This document shows, piece after piece, positions 1 to 7,826 of a DNA stretch of 64,000 nucleotides. This DNA is from Streptomyces sp. H27-H5 (GTDB taxonomy: Bacteria > Actinomycetota > Actinomycetes > Streptomycetales > Streptomycetaceae), in the NCBI RefSeq assembly GCF_026627505.1, contig NZ_JAPNLK010000032.1:1-64000 (forward strand), read 5' to 3'. A program made the translations under genes and the position numbers. A model generated the notes under the pieces. It was not told the DNA's origin. It did not search any database and saw nothing but the letters and a program-made list of their open reading frames with translations. The stretch's first letter is position 1; each line of letters starts with the position of its first letter.

Positions 1-2
1 CC

Positions 3-89
3 AAGATGGACGACTACATGATCAAACGGAACGAGACCGCCCGCCCCTTCAAGTGGACCTACGCCGCCAGCCCCCTCCAGGAAGCCTGA
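3..89 (+). pseudogene. 3' end of a transposase gene (IS630/DDE-like), cut by the window edge
   Basis: An open plus-strand frame enters from the left edge and stops with TGA at 87-89. Its last 28 residues end in KWTYAASPLQEA, preceded by a YMIKRNETARPF-like stretch. This resembles the C-terminus of IS630-family DDE transposases, where an aromatic/Asn-rich segment precedes a PF-x-WTY motif close to the stop. Only the tail is visible, so whether the element is intact cannot be judged. I see no clear terminal inverted repeat between the stop and the next gene at 121. The family call rests on a short motif and could be wrong. Confidence 0.45.
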
Positions 90-120
90 ACCCCCCTCCA
101 CGAACTTTCGCGGAGCAGCA

Positions 121-933
121 CTAGCGGCCGCGCGGCTTGCCGCGCTTGCCGCCGCCCTTGCCCGGGGCGCCGCCCTTGCCACCCTTGCCGCCCTTGGGGG
201 CGCCGGCGCCACCGCGCGGGTTCTTGCCGGCCGGCTTGCCGCCGGTGGGCTTGCGCGCTGCTCCGCCCGGCGCCGGGCGCTTGCCCTTCGGCTGCGCCGT
301 CGCGGGTGCGGGGGCCGCCAGGGAGCGGCCCCGGGAGCTGTTCACGGTCCGTCCGCGGACGATGCCGATGAACTCCTCCACCAGGTCGGTGGTCTCCTCC
401 CCGGGCCAGGACAGCGCCACCCGCGACTCGGGGGCGCCCGTCAGCGGCCGGTAGGTGAGGTCCTTGCGGTGGTACAGGCGGGCGAGGGACTGCGGGACGA
501 CCAGTACCCCGATGCCCGCGGCCACCAGCTCGACGGCGTCCTCCGTCGTCGCGGGTCGCTCCATCGCGGGACGCCCCGGCAGGGTGTCCCAGTCGAGGGT
601 GTCGTCGAGGGGATGCAGCACGATCTCGTCGGCCAGGTCGCCGGTGGACACCTCCTCGGCCGTCGCCACCAGGTGGTCCTTGGGGATCAAGACGACCGTG
701 GTCTCGGTGTACAGCGGAATGGCGCTGAGGTCCGTGCGGTCGATCGGCAGCCGGACGAATCCGGCGTCCGCCTCGCCGGCGCGCAGCACGCCGGGGGCGT
801 CGGCGGGGGCCACCGCGACGAGGGTCAGCGGGATGCCGGGCAGCCGTTCGTTCCAGATCCGCACCCACTTGGTGGGTGTCACCCCCGGAACGTAGGCGAG
901 CCGGAACGAGGGAGGTACTTCCGAGCCTGTCAC
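121..933 (-). CDS. LysR-type substrate-binding-domain protein with Lys/Gly-rich tail
   Basis: 270 residues. Residues about 8-185 read as a type 2 periplasmic-binding fold of the LysR effector domain: it opens FRLAYVPGV, and residues about 125-150 contain VAAGIGVLVVPQSLAR, the usual LysR hinge signature. There is no N-terminal winged helix-turn-helix; the frame starts directly at the effector domain, so it is not an ordinary LysR regulator. Residues about 200-270 are a low-complexity Lys/Arg/Gly/Pro/Ala tail that could bind nucleic acid or be disordered. The gene is divergent from the DUF5997 gene at 992, with about 58 bases between the starts. Function is unknown; binding of a small ligand is the inference from the fold. 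Confidence 0.75.
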   Translation of the reverse strand: MTGSEVPPSFRLAYVPGVTPTKWVRIWNERLPGIPLTLVAVAPADAPGVLRAGEADAGFVRLPIDRTDLSAIPLYTETTVVLIPKDHLVATAEEVSTGDLADEIVLHPLDDTLDWDTLPGRPAMERPATTEDAVELVAAGIGVLVVPQSLARLYHRKDLTYRPLTGAPESRVALSWPGEETTDLVEEFIGIVRGRTVNSSRGRSLAAPAPATAQPKGKRPAPGGAARKPTGGKPAGKNPRGGAGAPKGGKGGKGGAPGKGGGKRGKPRGR

Positions 934-976
934 CGGGCCAGGTTACCGGCCGTGGTCAGAGGTGGTGCACACGCTC

Positions 977-982
977 GATACT
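977..982 (+). promoter_or_regulatory. Possible -10 element of a leaderless promoter
   Basis: GATACT lies 9 bases before the ATG at 992, which would place transcription start almost at the start codon. No Shine-Dalgarno sequence is seen before that ATG, which fits leaderless expression, common in actinomycetes. The -35 candidate (TGGTCA at 953-958) is poor. This is a pattern match only. Confidence 0.3.
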
Positions 983-991
983 CTTGACTCC

Positions 992-1387
992 ATGACGTCG
1001 CACAAGACCGCCCAGACCATGAAGCCCGCGACCGCGGCGAAGAAGCTGGGTGTGTACCTCGAAGCCACCCCCGCCGAGTTCCAGGAGGGTGTCGTTTCGC
1101 GCAGCGAGTTGGGTGCCCTGCAGACCGATCCGCCCGAGTGGCTCCAGGAGCTGCGCCGCAACGGCCCGCATCCCCGGCCGGTGGTCGCGGCCAAGCTGGG
1201 CGTCTCCATCGCCGGTCTCGCGCGGGGCGGGGTCACCGAGGCCCTCAGCACGGAGCAGATCGAGGCGCTGAAGAACGAGGCCCCCGAGTGGCTGCAGAAG
1301 GAGCGTGCCACGCAGGCCGAGGTCCGCAAGGAAACGGTCCGCATCAAGGAGAAGAACGCGCAGAAGCAGGAGCAGCAGGAGGGCTGA
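992..1387 (+). CDS. DUF5997 family protein
   Basis: 131 residues from the ATG at 992. An in-frame GTG at 962 would add 10 residues but overlaps the divergent promoter region and has no ribosome binding site. The sequence is hydrophilic. It has two related segments, each with a PPEWLQ or APEWLQ motif (residues about 48 and 103), and a central LGVSIAGLARGGV. The C-terminus is a charged, probably coiled-coil helix rich in Lys/Glu/Gln. I recognise it as the small actinobacterial DUF5997 family, for which I know no assigned biochemical function. A strong terminator follows at 1411-1442, so it is probably a monocistronic unit. Confidence 0.85.
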   Translation: MTSHKTAQTMKPATAAKKLGVYLEATPAEFQEGVVSRSELGALQTDPPEWLQELRRNGPHPRPVVAAKLGVSIAGLARGGVTEALSTEQIEALKNEAPEWLQKERATQAEVRKETVRIKEKNAQKQEQQEG

Positions 1388-1410
1388 GCCCCCGCACGCC
1401 GCACCGCCGC

Positions 1411-1442
1411 GAACAGCCCCGGACCCCGGTCCGGGGCTGTTC
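1411..1442 (+). terminator. Rho-independent-type terminator after the DUF5997 gene
   Basis: A perfect inverted repeat: 15-base arms (GAACAGCCCCGGACC and its complement) separated by 2 bases, beginning 24 bases after the stop at 1387. There is no T-tract, which is usual for high-GC actinomycete terminators. Confidence 0.85.
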
Positions 1443-1453
1443 CCGTGTCCGGG

Positions 1454-1487
1454 GCCGCCTGAGTGCCGGTGCCGCCTGAGTGCCGGT
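1454..1487. repeat. 17-bp perfect tandem duplication
   Basis: GCCGCCTGAGTGCCGGT occurs twice head to tail (1454-1470 and 1471-1487) in the 1443-1638 intergenic region. It has no coding role. I see nothing else of note in that interval except the ribosome binding site (GGGAGG near 1629-1634) for the next gene. Confidence 0.85.
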
Positions 1488-1638
1488 GCCGCCCACCGGA
1501 TCCCGGGCCGGCGCCGCCCCCGGGTCCCCGGTCGGCGGAGGTGTCCCTCTGGGCCAATCGCCGCAGTGAAATGGACGCGGCGGGGTCGAGGACTTCCCAT
1601 GGAGGGACGACCGACGGCGGCACGGATCGGGAGGTGCG

Positions 1639-1872
1639 GTGGACGAGGACCGGTATGAGCTGGTGTTCCGGCGCGGCGAGGACGGGGGGCGGGCGCAGGA
1701 CAAGGTCCTCGTCTCGCGGACCTCGCAGGCGGGACCGGGTGGTCATCCCGTGTACGCCGACGAGACGGGGATCATCCGCGCGGAGATCAGCGATCAGGGC
1801 GAGGTCAGGATGCTGGCCTCGGGCGGTCAGCAGGACCCCGAGTACCCCGTGGTGGCCCGCCGGCCGGAGTAA
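1639..1872 (+). CDS. DUF6296 family small protein
   Basis: 77 residues, GTG start at 1639 with GGGAGG about 4 bases upstream. The sequence is acidic and polar, with a central GPGGHPVYADETGIIRAEIS segment and a C-terminal EVRMLASGG motif. I associate this pattern with the short Streptomyces DUF6296 family (family assignment from memory). No signal peptide, membrane segment or catalytic motif is visible. Function is unknown. It stands alone between a terminator and the convergent PRC-barrel gene. Confidence 0.7.
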   Translation: MDEDRYELVFRRGEDGGRAQDKVLVSRTSQAGPGGHPVYADETGIIRAEISDQGEVRMLASGGQQDPEYPVVARRPE

Positions 1873-1877
1873 GGCCC

Positions 1878-1932
1878 GACAGGGGCCCGGATGGGCCGTG
1901 CGGCCGACAGGGGCCCCGGATGGGGCGTGCGG
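1878..1932. repeat. Imperfect tandem duplication of about 27 bp
   Basis: Two consecutive copies of a GACAGGGGCCC-GGATGGG-CGTGCGGCC unit (1878-1904 and 1905-1932). They differ by one inserted C and one substitution, and lie directly after the DUF6296 stop, between two convergent genes. GGGCC-rich self-complementarity could act in termination. Confidence 0.7.
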
Positions 1933-1965
1933 CCCGGGTGGGCGGCGGTGTGCCGCGCCGGCGGG

Positions 1966-2325
1966 TCAGGCGCGGTGTTCCGGGCCGCCGGTGTAGTAGG
2001 CGCCGACCTGGCGGTGGTACTCCGCGTCGGTGAGGTGTCGGTCGCTGACGAACTCGGGCGCGTCCTTGATCTGCGCCTTGGTGCGGTCCACGTGGATCCG
2101 CTGTTCCTCCTGGTCGATCCGCGTGACCGTGCCGGCGGGCAGCAGGACCTCCTTGCCGAAGATCCAGTGGCCGGTGTCGACGACGAGGTAGGACGCGCCC
2201 ACCTCGTCGGAGTGCTTGTCGACCTTGCCGATGTGGCCGTCGGTCGCCTCGACCTTGAAGCCCGTGAGGTCGATGTCCCGCAACCGGCCCGACGTCTCGC
2301 GGTATCCCCATACGTCGCCGGACAT
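1966..2325 (-). CDS. PRC-barrel domain protein
   Basis: 119 residues. ATG at 2325 is preceded by GAAGGAG at a good distance. Residues about 20-85 form a PRC-barrel-like beta segment (GFKVEATDGHIGKVDK, then YLVVDTGHWIFGKEVLLPAGTVTRID), the fold seen in photosynthetic reaction-centre H subunits, RimM and many bacterial stress-related proteins. The C-terminus (about 85-119) is a polar extension ending in a Tyr/Gly-rich segment. There is no signal peptide or membrane helix, so it is probably cytosolic. Such proteins in Streptomyces are often stress-induced, but nothing here shows the regulation. The downstream end converges on the DUF6296 gene. Confidence 0.85.
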   Translation of the reverse strand: MSGDVWGYRETSGRLRDIDLTGFKVEATDGHIGKVDKHSDEVGASYLVVDTGHWIFGKEVLLPAGTVTRIDQEEQRIHVDRTKAQIKDAPEFVSDRHLTDAEYHRQVGAYYTGGPEHRA

Positions 2326-2468
2326 GGAAACCACTCCTTCGCTGCCGGTTTCGGTCCTCCGGCCTGGCACCTGCCCGGTCCCGCGTGCCTCAAGCGGAGA
2401 TACCCGCGCGATGAGCTGCGGGCAGGTCTTCACGTACGCCTGGCCGGGCGGGGCGGGCGACGCCGGGG

Positions 2469-4550
2469 TCAGCGCGGGCGGGTGCGGGCGATGAGCAGGG
2501 CCACGTCGTCGCGGTCGTCGGGGTGGCGCAGGGCCCCCAGGAGCACGTCGCAGGTTTCTTCGAGGGGGCGCGCCGGGTCGGCGAGGAGGGCGGTGAGGGC
2601 CCGCAGGCGCACGTCGATGTCCTCGTCGCGGGTCTCGACGAGCCCGTCGGTGTAGAAGACCAGCTCGTCGCCGACGCCCAGTTCGAACGTGGTGGCCTCG
2701 AACTGCACCCCGCCGACGCCCAGCGGTGCCCCGGTGGGCAGGTCGAGGAGTTCGGGGTCCCGGCCGGGGCGGACCAGTACGGGCGGCAGGTGACCGGCGG
2801 TGGCGATCCGGCACCGGTTGGCGTGCGGGTCGTAGACGGCGAAGACGCAGGTGGCCATGGTGTGGCCGAGGCCGGTCGTGGTGTGGTCGAGCCGGGTCAG
2901 CACGGCGGCGGGGTCGAGGTCCAGCTCGGCGAGCGTCCGGGCCGCGGTGCGCAGTTGTCCCATGGTCGCGGCCGCGTTGATGCCGCTGCCCATGACGTCC
3001 CCGACCACGAGCGCGGTCTTGTCGTCGGGCAACGGGATGACGTCGAACCAGTCTCCGCCGACCTCGCCGACGGCCGCCGCGGGCTGGTAGCGGTAGGCGA
3101 TCTCCAGGCCCGGGGTGACGGTGGGTTCCTGGGGCAGCAGGTGGCGTTGGAGCGTGAGGGCGGCCCGGCGCTGGCGCTGGTACCAGCGGGCGTTGTCGAT
3201 GCACACGGCGGCCCGCGCGGCCAGTTCGGCGGCGAGCAGGACGTCGTCGTGGTCGAAGGGCATCGGGTTGCTCGTCCGCTGGAGGCCGAGGACGCCGATG
3301 ACCTCGCCGCGGGCGGTCAGGGGCACCGCGAGGTAGGAGTGCAGCCCGGCCTCGACGAGCAGGGCCGCGGCCTCGGGGTTGCGGGCGATCCCGGCCAGCT
3401 CCCGGTCGGTGACGTGCCGCACGAGAATGGACCGGCCGGTGAGCACGCACTGGGTGACCAGGCGGGTGGCGTCGTAGCGGGCGAGTTCGCCGACCGGGTC
3501 GACGGCCAGGGTGGCCGGACCGGGACGGGCGGCGGTCACGGCCAGGGCGCGGAACTGCACGGTGTCGGCGTGCGGGTCCTCGGGCGGTTTGTCGCTCCTG
3601 AGGATGCTGTCGAGGACGTCGACCGTGGCGAGGTCCGCGAGTTCCGGGACGGCGATGTCGCCCAGTTCGCGGGCCGTCACGTCGAGGTCGAGGGTGGTGC
3701 CGATGCGTACGGACGCGTCGGCGATCAGGGCGAGCCGTTGCCGGGCCAGGGCGACGGCCCGGGAGGTCCGGTGCTGTTCGGTGACGTCCACGACGGAGGC
3801 GGCGACGCCGATGGCCCGGCCCACCGAGTCGTCCAGCCGGTAGAGCGAGACCGACCAGGCACGCTCGTCGCCGGGGTCGGCCGGGGTGTGGCCGGTGGTG
3901 AGCCGGTTCAGTTGCGGGACGCCGTCGTCGAGGACCTCGCGCATGGCCGCCTCCAGGGGGCCCGAGTCCAGGAGCGGGAGGGCCTCGTGGAGGTGGCGGC
4001 CGAGGTGGTCCTCCGCCGGCATTCCGTTGATCCGCGCGAGCGCGGGGTTGACCAGGACGTAGCGCAGGTCCGTGTCCATGACCGCCAGGCCTATCGGGGA
4101 CTGCTCTACCAGCCCCAGGGACAGCGCCAGGCTGCGCTCCACGCGCCGCAGCACGGTCCGGTCGGAGGCGATGCCGAGGGCGTAGGTCTTGCCCTGGGCG
4201 TCCTCCAACCGCATGTTGCGGAACTCCGCCAATCGGGTGCTGCCGTCCTTGTGTGACACCGGGAACACGCCGGCCCACGGCCCGCCGCCCGCCATCACCG
4301 CGGCGAACAGGGCCACGACGTGGTCGCGCTGCTCCTCGCCGACGAGCAGCTGCGCGGCGAAGCGGCCCAGGGCCTCCTGGGCCGTGTAACCGAACAGTTC
4401 CTCGGCCTGTGGGCTCCACAGGGCGATCCGCCCGACGTCGTCGAGCAGCACCGCCGCGACGCCGAGGTCGTCCAGGAGCCCGCCCGGTTCCGCGAAGAAC
4501 GCGTCGCCGGACTCTTCGAAACCGGGGGGCACGGCATCAGCACTGCCCAT
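2469..4550 (-). CDS. PAS-PAS-GAF-SpoIIE serine/threonine phosphatase
   Basis: 693 residues from the ATG at 4550, preceded by GGAAGGAG. Longer in-frame readings upstream run into unrelated sequence. Domains in order: PAS (about 25-135), PAS (about 145-265), GAF (about 290-465) and a PP2C-type SpoIIE domain (about 480-690). The phosphatase domain keeps the metal-binding Asp motifs (GGDWFD and GDVMGSG) and the ATAGHLPP and YTDGLVE motifs. Such multidomain phosphatases sense small molecules or redox through PAS/GAF and dephosphorylate anti-anti-sigma factors, tuning alternative sigma factors in Streptomyces. No transmembrane segment is seen, so it is cytosolic. It is divergent from the IclR gene at 4776; the 225 bases between hold no gene. 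Confidence 0.9.
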   Translation of the reverse strand: MGSADAVPPGFEESGDAFFAEPGGLLDDLGVAAVLLDDVGRIALWSPQAEELFGYTAQEALGRFAAQLLVGEEQRDHVVALFAAVMAGGGPWAGVFPVSHKDGSTRLAEFRNMRLEDAQGKTYALGIASDRTVLRRVERSLALSLGLVEQSPIGLAVMDTDLRYVLVNPALARINGMPAEDHLGRHLHEALPLLDSGPLEAAMREVLDDGVPQLNRLTTGHTPADPGDERAWSVSLYRLDDSVGRAIGVAASVVDVTEQHRTSRAVALARQRLALIADASVRIGTTLDLDVTARELGDIAVPELADLATVDVLDSILRSDKPPEDPHADTVQFRALAVTAARPGPATLAVDPVGELARYDATRLVTQCVLTGRSILVRHVTDRELAGIARNPEAAALLVEAGLHSYLAVPLTARGEVIGVLGLQRTSNPMPFDHDDVLLAAELAARAAVCIDNARWYQRQRRAALTLQRHLLPQEPTVTPGLEIAYRYQPAAAVGEVGGDWFDVIPLPDDKTALVVGDVMGSGINAAATMGQLRTAARTLAELDLDPAAVLTRLDHTTTGLGHTMATCVFAVYDPHANRCRIATAGHLPPVLVRPGRDPELLDLPTGAPLGVGGVQFEATTFELGVGDELVFYTDGLVETRDEDIDVRLRALTALLADPARPLEETCDVLLGALRHPDDRDDVALLIARTRPR

Positions 4551-4775
4551 GCCGGCCGCTCCTTCCCACCACCTGGCCCGGAGTCGGAGGCTCTGCCCGC
4601 TCCCTGTCCCGCGCACGCGCGCCGGGTGGGTTCCATCCTCCCTCCACCGCGCGGAACCGGCAGCCGCTGGTCCGCCGATCCGGTGGCCGCGCCCCCGACG
4701 GGCGGCGGGTCGCGGGACCGCTGCCGTAGGGTCGGGAGGTCTCGTACGTCGCCACTCGCCCCCGGGGAACCCGCC

Positions 4776-5516
4776 ATGCCGCACCACGGTCCGCAGTCCG
4801 TCGACCGGGCGCTGGCCCTCCTCGACGCGGTGGCCGAAGCGGACGGGCCGGTCAGCGCCAAGGCACTGGCCCGCCTGACGGGCTGCTCCCTCTCGACCGT
4901 CTACCACCTCCTGGCCCCGCTCACGGAGCGCGGCCATCTCGTGCGGACGGCGCGCGGGTACGCGCTGGGGCCGCTGATCCCCCGGCTGCACCGCAGCTAC
5001 CTGCGGCACCTGGAGCCGGCGCCGGGCGTCACGGACGTGTTGGCGCGGCTGCGCCGGGCCGCCGGAGCGGAGGCGTACTACACCGCGTACCGCGGCGGGC
5101 TGATCACGGTGGTCGACACGACGGCTCCCGTGACGGACACCGCGAACCCCTTCGCTCCCGGGCGGGAGACCCGCGCGCACGCCACGGCGCACGGCAAGGC
5201 GCTGCTCGCCGAGCTCCCCCGCCCGCTGCGGCGGCGCTACCTGTCGGAGCATGGCATGGCGCGCCTGACCCCGGCCACCATCACCAGCGCGGAGTCGCTG
5301 GAGGCGGAGCTGTCCCGGGTGCGGGGGCAGGGGTACGCCGTCTCGGTGGGCGAGGCCGACCCCGCCTACACCTGTGTGGCCGTCGCCCTGCCGGCGGAGC
5401 GGCCGCGGGGTGACGACGCGGTGCACGCGCTGTCCGTGTCGCTGCCGACCCGGGAGTACCGGCGCCGCCCCGATGAGGTCCGGGGCGCGCTCGCCCGCGC
5501 GGCGGGCCTGCTCTGA
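4776..5516 (+). CDS. IclR-family transcriptional regulator
   Basis: 246 residues, ATG at 4776. The N-terminus (about 5-65) is a winged helix-turn-helix (SVDRALALLDAVAEADGP, then SAKALARLTGCSLSTVYHLL), and the rest is the IclR effector-binding domain with ATAHGKALLAELP and a GYAVSVGEADPAYTCVAVAL segment near the C-terminus. IclR proteins bind small organic acids or aromatics and repress or activate adjacent catabolic or stress genes. The adjacent plus-strand gene is the ABM-domain protein at 5672; the divergent neighbour is the SpoIIE phosphatase. Ligand and targets are unknown. Confidence 0.9.
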   Translation: MPHHGPQSVDRALALLDAVAEADGPVSAKALARLTGCSLSTVYHLLAPLTERGHLVRTARGYALGPLIPRLHRSYLRHLEPAPGVTDVLARLRRAAGAEAYYTAYRGGLITVVDTTAPVTDTANPFAPGRETRAHATAHGKALLAELPRPLRRRYLSEHGMARLTPATITSAESLEAELSRVRGQGYAVSVGEADPAYTCVAVALPAERPRGDDAVHALSVSLPTREYRRRPDEVRGALARAAGLL

Positions 5517-5565
5517 GGTCACCCGGCGGACCGCGGGCACGTGGGGCGGTCTCGTACCCCGGGCC

Positions 5566-5606
5566 GTCGGGCGCCGCTTTCCCCGGCCCGTCGGGCGCCG
5601 CTTTCC
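5566..5606. repeat. Direct repeat GTCGGGCGCCGCTTTCC, 24-bp period
   Basis: Identical 17-base copies at 5566-5582 and 5590-5606, in the 155-base gap between the IclR gene and the ABM gene. Each copy contains the palindrome GGCGCC. They could be a tandem regulator site or a replication-slippage duplication; neither role is shown. Confidence 0.75.
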
Positions 5607-5671
5607 GAGCCTGCCGGAAACCGGGCCGGTCCCGCGTGCGGTGGCGGGCATCGGGTGCCAGGCTGGTGCCC

Positions 5672-5998
5672 ATGATCTTCATAGCCGTCAGGTTCGACGT
5701 CCGTCCGGAGCACAGCGACAACTGGCTCACGCTCGTCGACGACTTCACCCGGGCCACCCGCGCGGAGCCGGGCAACCTGTTCTACGACTGGTCGCGCAGC
5801 GTCGACGACCCGACCAAGTACACCCTGCTGGAGGCCTTCGCCGACGCCGAGGCGGGCGCCGCGCACGTGGCGTCGGAGCACTTCAAGGCCGGGATGGAGA
5901 CGTTGGCCGGCGCCATCGCCTCGACCCCGGAGATCATCAACGTGGAGGTGCCCGGCCAGGGCTGGAGCGCCATGGCCGAACTCTCCCCGCGCGCCTGA
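5672..5998 (+). CDS. Antibiotic biosynthesis monooxygenase (ABM) domain protein
   Basis: 108 residues from ATG 5672 (alternative GTG 5636 with no better support). A single ABM/dimeric alpha-beta barrel domain: MIFIAVRFDVRPEH at the start, then FTRATRAEPGNLFYDWSRS and YTLLEAFAD, typical of YgiN-like quinol monooxygenases, which act on quinols or aromatic substrates without a bound cofactor. It is located after an IclR regulator, which may control it. An inverted repeat at 6005-6026 ends the unit. It is too far from the NRPS-PKS cluster, and in the wrong context, to be assigned to it with confidence. Confidence 0.85.
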   Translation: MIFIAVRFDVRPEHSDNWLTLVDDFTRATRAEPGNLFYDWSRSVDDPTKYTLLEAFADAEAGAAHVASEHFKAGMETLAGAIASTPEIINVEVPGQGWSAMAELSPRA

Positions 5999-6004
5999 GG
6001 CGCC

Positions 6005-6026
6005 GGTCCGTCACCGTGGACGGACC
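6005..6026. terminator. Terminator after the ABM gene
   Basis: 8-bp perfect stem GGTCCGTC / GACGGACC with a 6-base loop, 6 bases after the stop at 5998. It lies between convergent genes (ABM and the M24 peptidase gene) and may serve both. The rest of 6027-6171 shows nothing I can assign. Confidence 0.65.
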
Positions 6027-6171
6027 CCGCACGTCAAGGGGCGTGGCCGCCTCGACGTTCGATCCGGGCGATCTCGTGCGGTCCGTCCGCGAGGGGCGTC
6101 GATTCGATGACCACCCCTCCCGAGCCGGGTGAACACCGCCGGGGACCGGGCCGGCACCCGCGGAGCGGGAC

Positions 6172-6876
6172 CTACGCGAGGTCGAGGAGCTGTTCGTAAA
6201 AGCCTCCGAAGCCGCCCGGTTCGTGCACCAGGTGAACCTCCAGGATCCAGTGGCAGCGCCATCCGGCCCGGTCGGTGCGGCGCAGCGGATGGTCGTTGTC
6301 CGGGGTGACGTAGGACTCCACCTTGGCGCCGTCGATCAGTTCGTGCGGGAACTCCCCCACGAGGTGTCCCGCGTGCCAGCCGCCCAGTGTCCAGCCGGCC
6401 TCGGCCGCCGAGCGCTCCACGGCCGTGTACAACTGCTTGCCGGTGATGTGGGGGTCCTCGCGGAAAGCCTGCCGGCCTTCGGCGAACACGCGGGCGAGGT
6501 CGCCGCGGAGCCGGTGCTTGACCGGGTCGTCGCCGAAGACGAAGGTACGGCCGAAGTCGGCCTCGTACTCCTCGAAGATCGGGCCGAAGTCCGCGAAGGC
6601 GATGTCGTCCTCCCCGATGATCCGGTCGGGCGGGTTCTCCCGGTAGGGGAACATCGTGTGCGGGCCGGAACGGACGATCCGCTTGTGCCAGTGCTTCGTG
6701 GTTCCGAACATCTCGTTGGCCAGGTCCCGAATGCCGTCGCTGACCTCCCGTTCGCCGACGCCGGGCGCGACCAGACCTCGCGCCTCGACCTCCGCGAACA
6801 GGGCCACCGCCTTGCGTTGCGCCTCCACCAGGCCGAGTGCGCGCAGTTGTTCGTCCATCCGCTCAGATACCCCCAT
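6172..6876 (-). CDS. M24-family metallopeptidase (creatinase/aminopeptidase-like)
   Basis: 234 residues from ATG 6876. The size fits only the catalytic 'pita-bread' domain, without the N-terminal domain of prolidase or aminopeptidase P. Likely metal ligands are visible in the family order: Asp in FADFGPIF, Asp in EADFGRT, His in AGHLVGEF, and Glu in WILEVHLV. The start overlaps the 3' end of the methyltransferase gene by 14 bases, so the two are translationally coupled. It could be a true aminopeptidase or a non-peptidase M24 hydrolase such as creatinase. The context (a 61-residue peptide gene and a methyltransferase upstream on the same strand) makes a role in processing that peptide possible, but this is inference. 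Confidence 0.8.
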   Translation of the reverse strand: MGVSERMDEQLRALGLVEAQRKAVALFAEVEARGLVAPGVGEREVSDGIRDLANEMFGTTKHWHKRIVRSGPHTMFPYRENPPDRIIGEDDIAFADFGPIFEEYEADFGRTFVFGDDPVKHRLRGDLARVFAEGRQAFREDPHITGKQLYTAVERSAAEAGWTLGGWHAGHLVGEFPHELIDGAKVESYVTPDNDHPLRRTDRAGWRCHWILEVHLVHEPGGFGGFYEQLLDLA

Positions 6877-7678
6877 GGTGCTGTTCCTCTTCCGTTTCCG
6901 GTGTCGCGCGCACGAGCACGAGCGACCCCTCGTGGAACGAGCGACGCCGCAGATGACCGAACCGCTCGTCCCACACCCCCGATTCCAGGTCTTCCCGCAA
7001 TCGGGTCGTGAAGCGTTCGCGGACCCCGTCGTCCACGAAACTCCAAGCCGAACACGCCTGCCGTGCCGCCGGATCCAACAACATCTCCGGACGCCCGAAG
7101 TACGCCTCGTTGAACCCGTCCGTGCAGTCCAACGGAATCGGCACCGCCCGCACACTCCCACAACCACCCAGAGCGGCGGCCATCATCCCGATGGAGGGAT
7201 ACCGGTGCGCCTCCATGTCGAGGACCTCGGGCGCGTACTCGTACAGCCAGAAGTCGCGCACCCGTTCCGGATCAGAGGTCAGCACCACGACCGGGCCCCG
7301 GGTCACCCGCCGCATCTCGCGCAGGCCCGCCGCCACGTCCGACCACTGGTGCACGCTGAACAGCGTCATCGCCCCGTCGAACTCCCCGTCGTCGAAGGGC
7401 AGGTGTTCCGCGACCGCGTCCACCGCGCGCGGCAGACCCGCGGCGCGCCGTGCCCGCATCGACTCCGAGGGCTCCACCGGCGTCACCGCGGGCGCCGCCG
7501 ACTCGTACGAACCGGCCCCCGCACCGACGTTGACCACCCTGCGCGCGCCCCCGAGGGCCTGGGCGACGAAGTGCGCGATCCTCGGGTCCGGCCGCCGCAG
7601 GCGCGCGTGGACCGCACCGATGTCGCCGCGGTCCACGTCCCCCGCACCGCCGTCCACGCCACGGACGTTCACCGCCAT
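6863..7678 (-). CDS. Class I SAM-dependent methyltransferase
   Basis: 271 residues from ATG 7678, with AGGAGGAGG about 8 bases upstream; GTG at 7684 is an alternative that sits on the ribosome binding site. The SAM-binding motif I is VVNVGAGAGSYE (residues about 48-59), followed by an AEHLPFDDGEFDGAM post-motif typical of Methyltransf_11/UbiE-like enzymes. The C-terminal half is less conserved and probably binds substrate. It overlaps the M24 gene downstream, and the 61-codon gene lies 148 bases upstream on the same strand. Substrate is unknown; it may be a small molecule or the neighbouring peptide. Confidence 0.85.
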   Translation of the reverse strand: MAVNVRGVDGGAGDVDRGDIGAVHARLRRPDPRIAHFVAQALGGARRVVNVGAGAGSYESAAPAVTPVEPSESMRARRAAGLPRAVDAVAEHLPFDDGEFDGAMTLFSVHQWSDVAAGLREMRRVTRGPVVVLTSDPERVRDFWLYEYAPEVLDMEAHRYPSIGMMAAALGGCGSVRAVPIPLDCTDGFNEAYFGRPEMLLDPAARQACSAWSFVDDGVRERFTTRLREDLESGVWDERFGHLRRRSFHEGSLVLVRATPETEEEQHHGGI

Positions 7679-7810
7679 CGCCACCGCCTCCTCCTGTACC
7701 GGGAACCGCGCCTCCCCTCATACTGCATGTGCAAACCCGCTTCGTACATCACGCCGCATATGCTTGTCGAAACAGCCAAGAGCCGCGCAGATGTGAACCT
7801 GTACGGGTCT

Positions 7811-7825
7811 CCGGACCCGGTCCGG
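7811..7825 (-). terminator. Short hairpin just after the 61-codon gene (attenuator candidate)
   Basis: CCGGAC-CCG-GTCCGG forms a 6-bp GC stem immediately downstream (minus-strand sense) of the stop codon at 7827-7829 and before the methyltransferase gene. A weak terminator here would give more peptide-gene transcript than enzyme transcript. It is short, so it may be incidental. Confidence 0.45.
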
Positions 7826-7826
7826 T

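Noticed and set aside
2523..4256. A plus-strand open frame of 577 codons
   Set aside because: It is antisense to the PAS-PAS-GAF-SpoIIE phosphatase and Gly/Val/Glu-rich without any motif.
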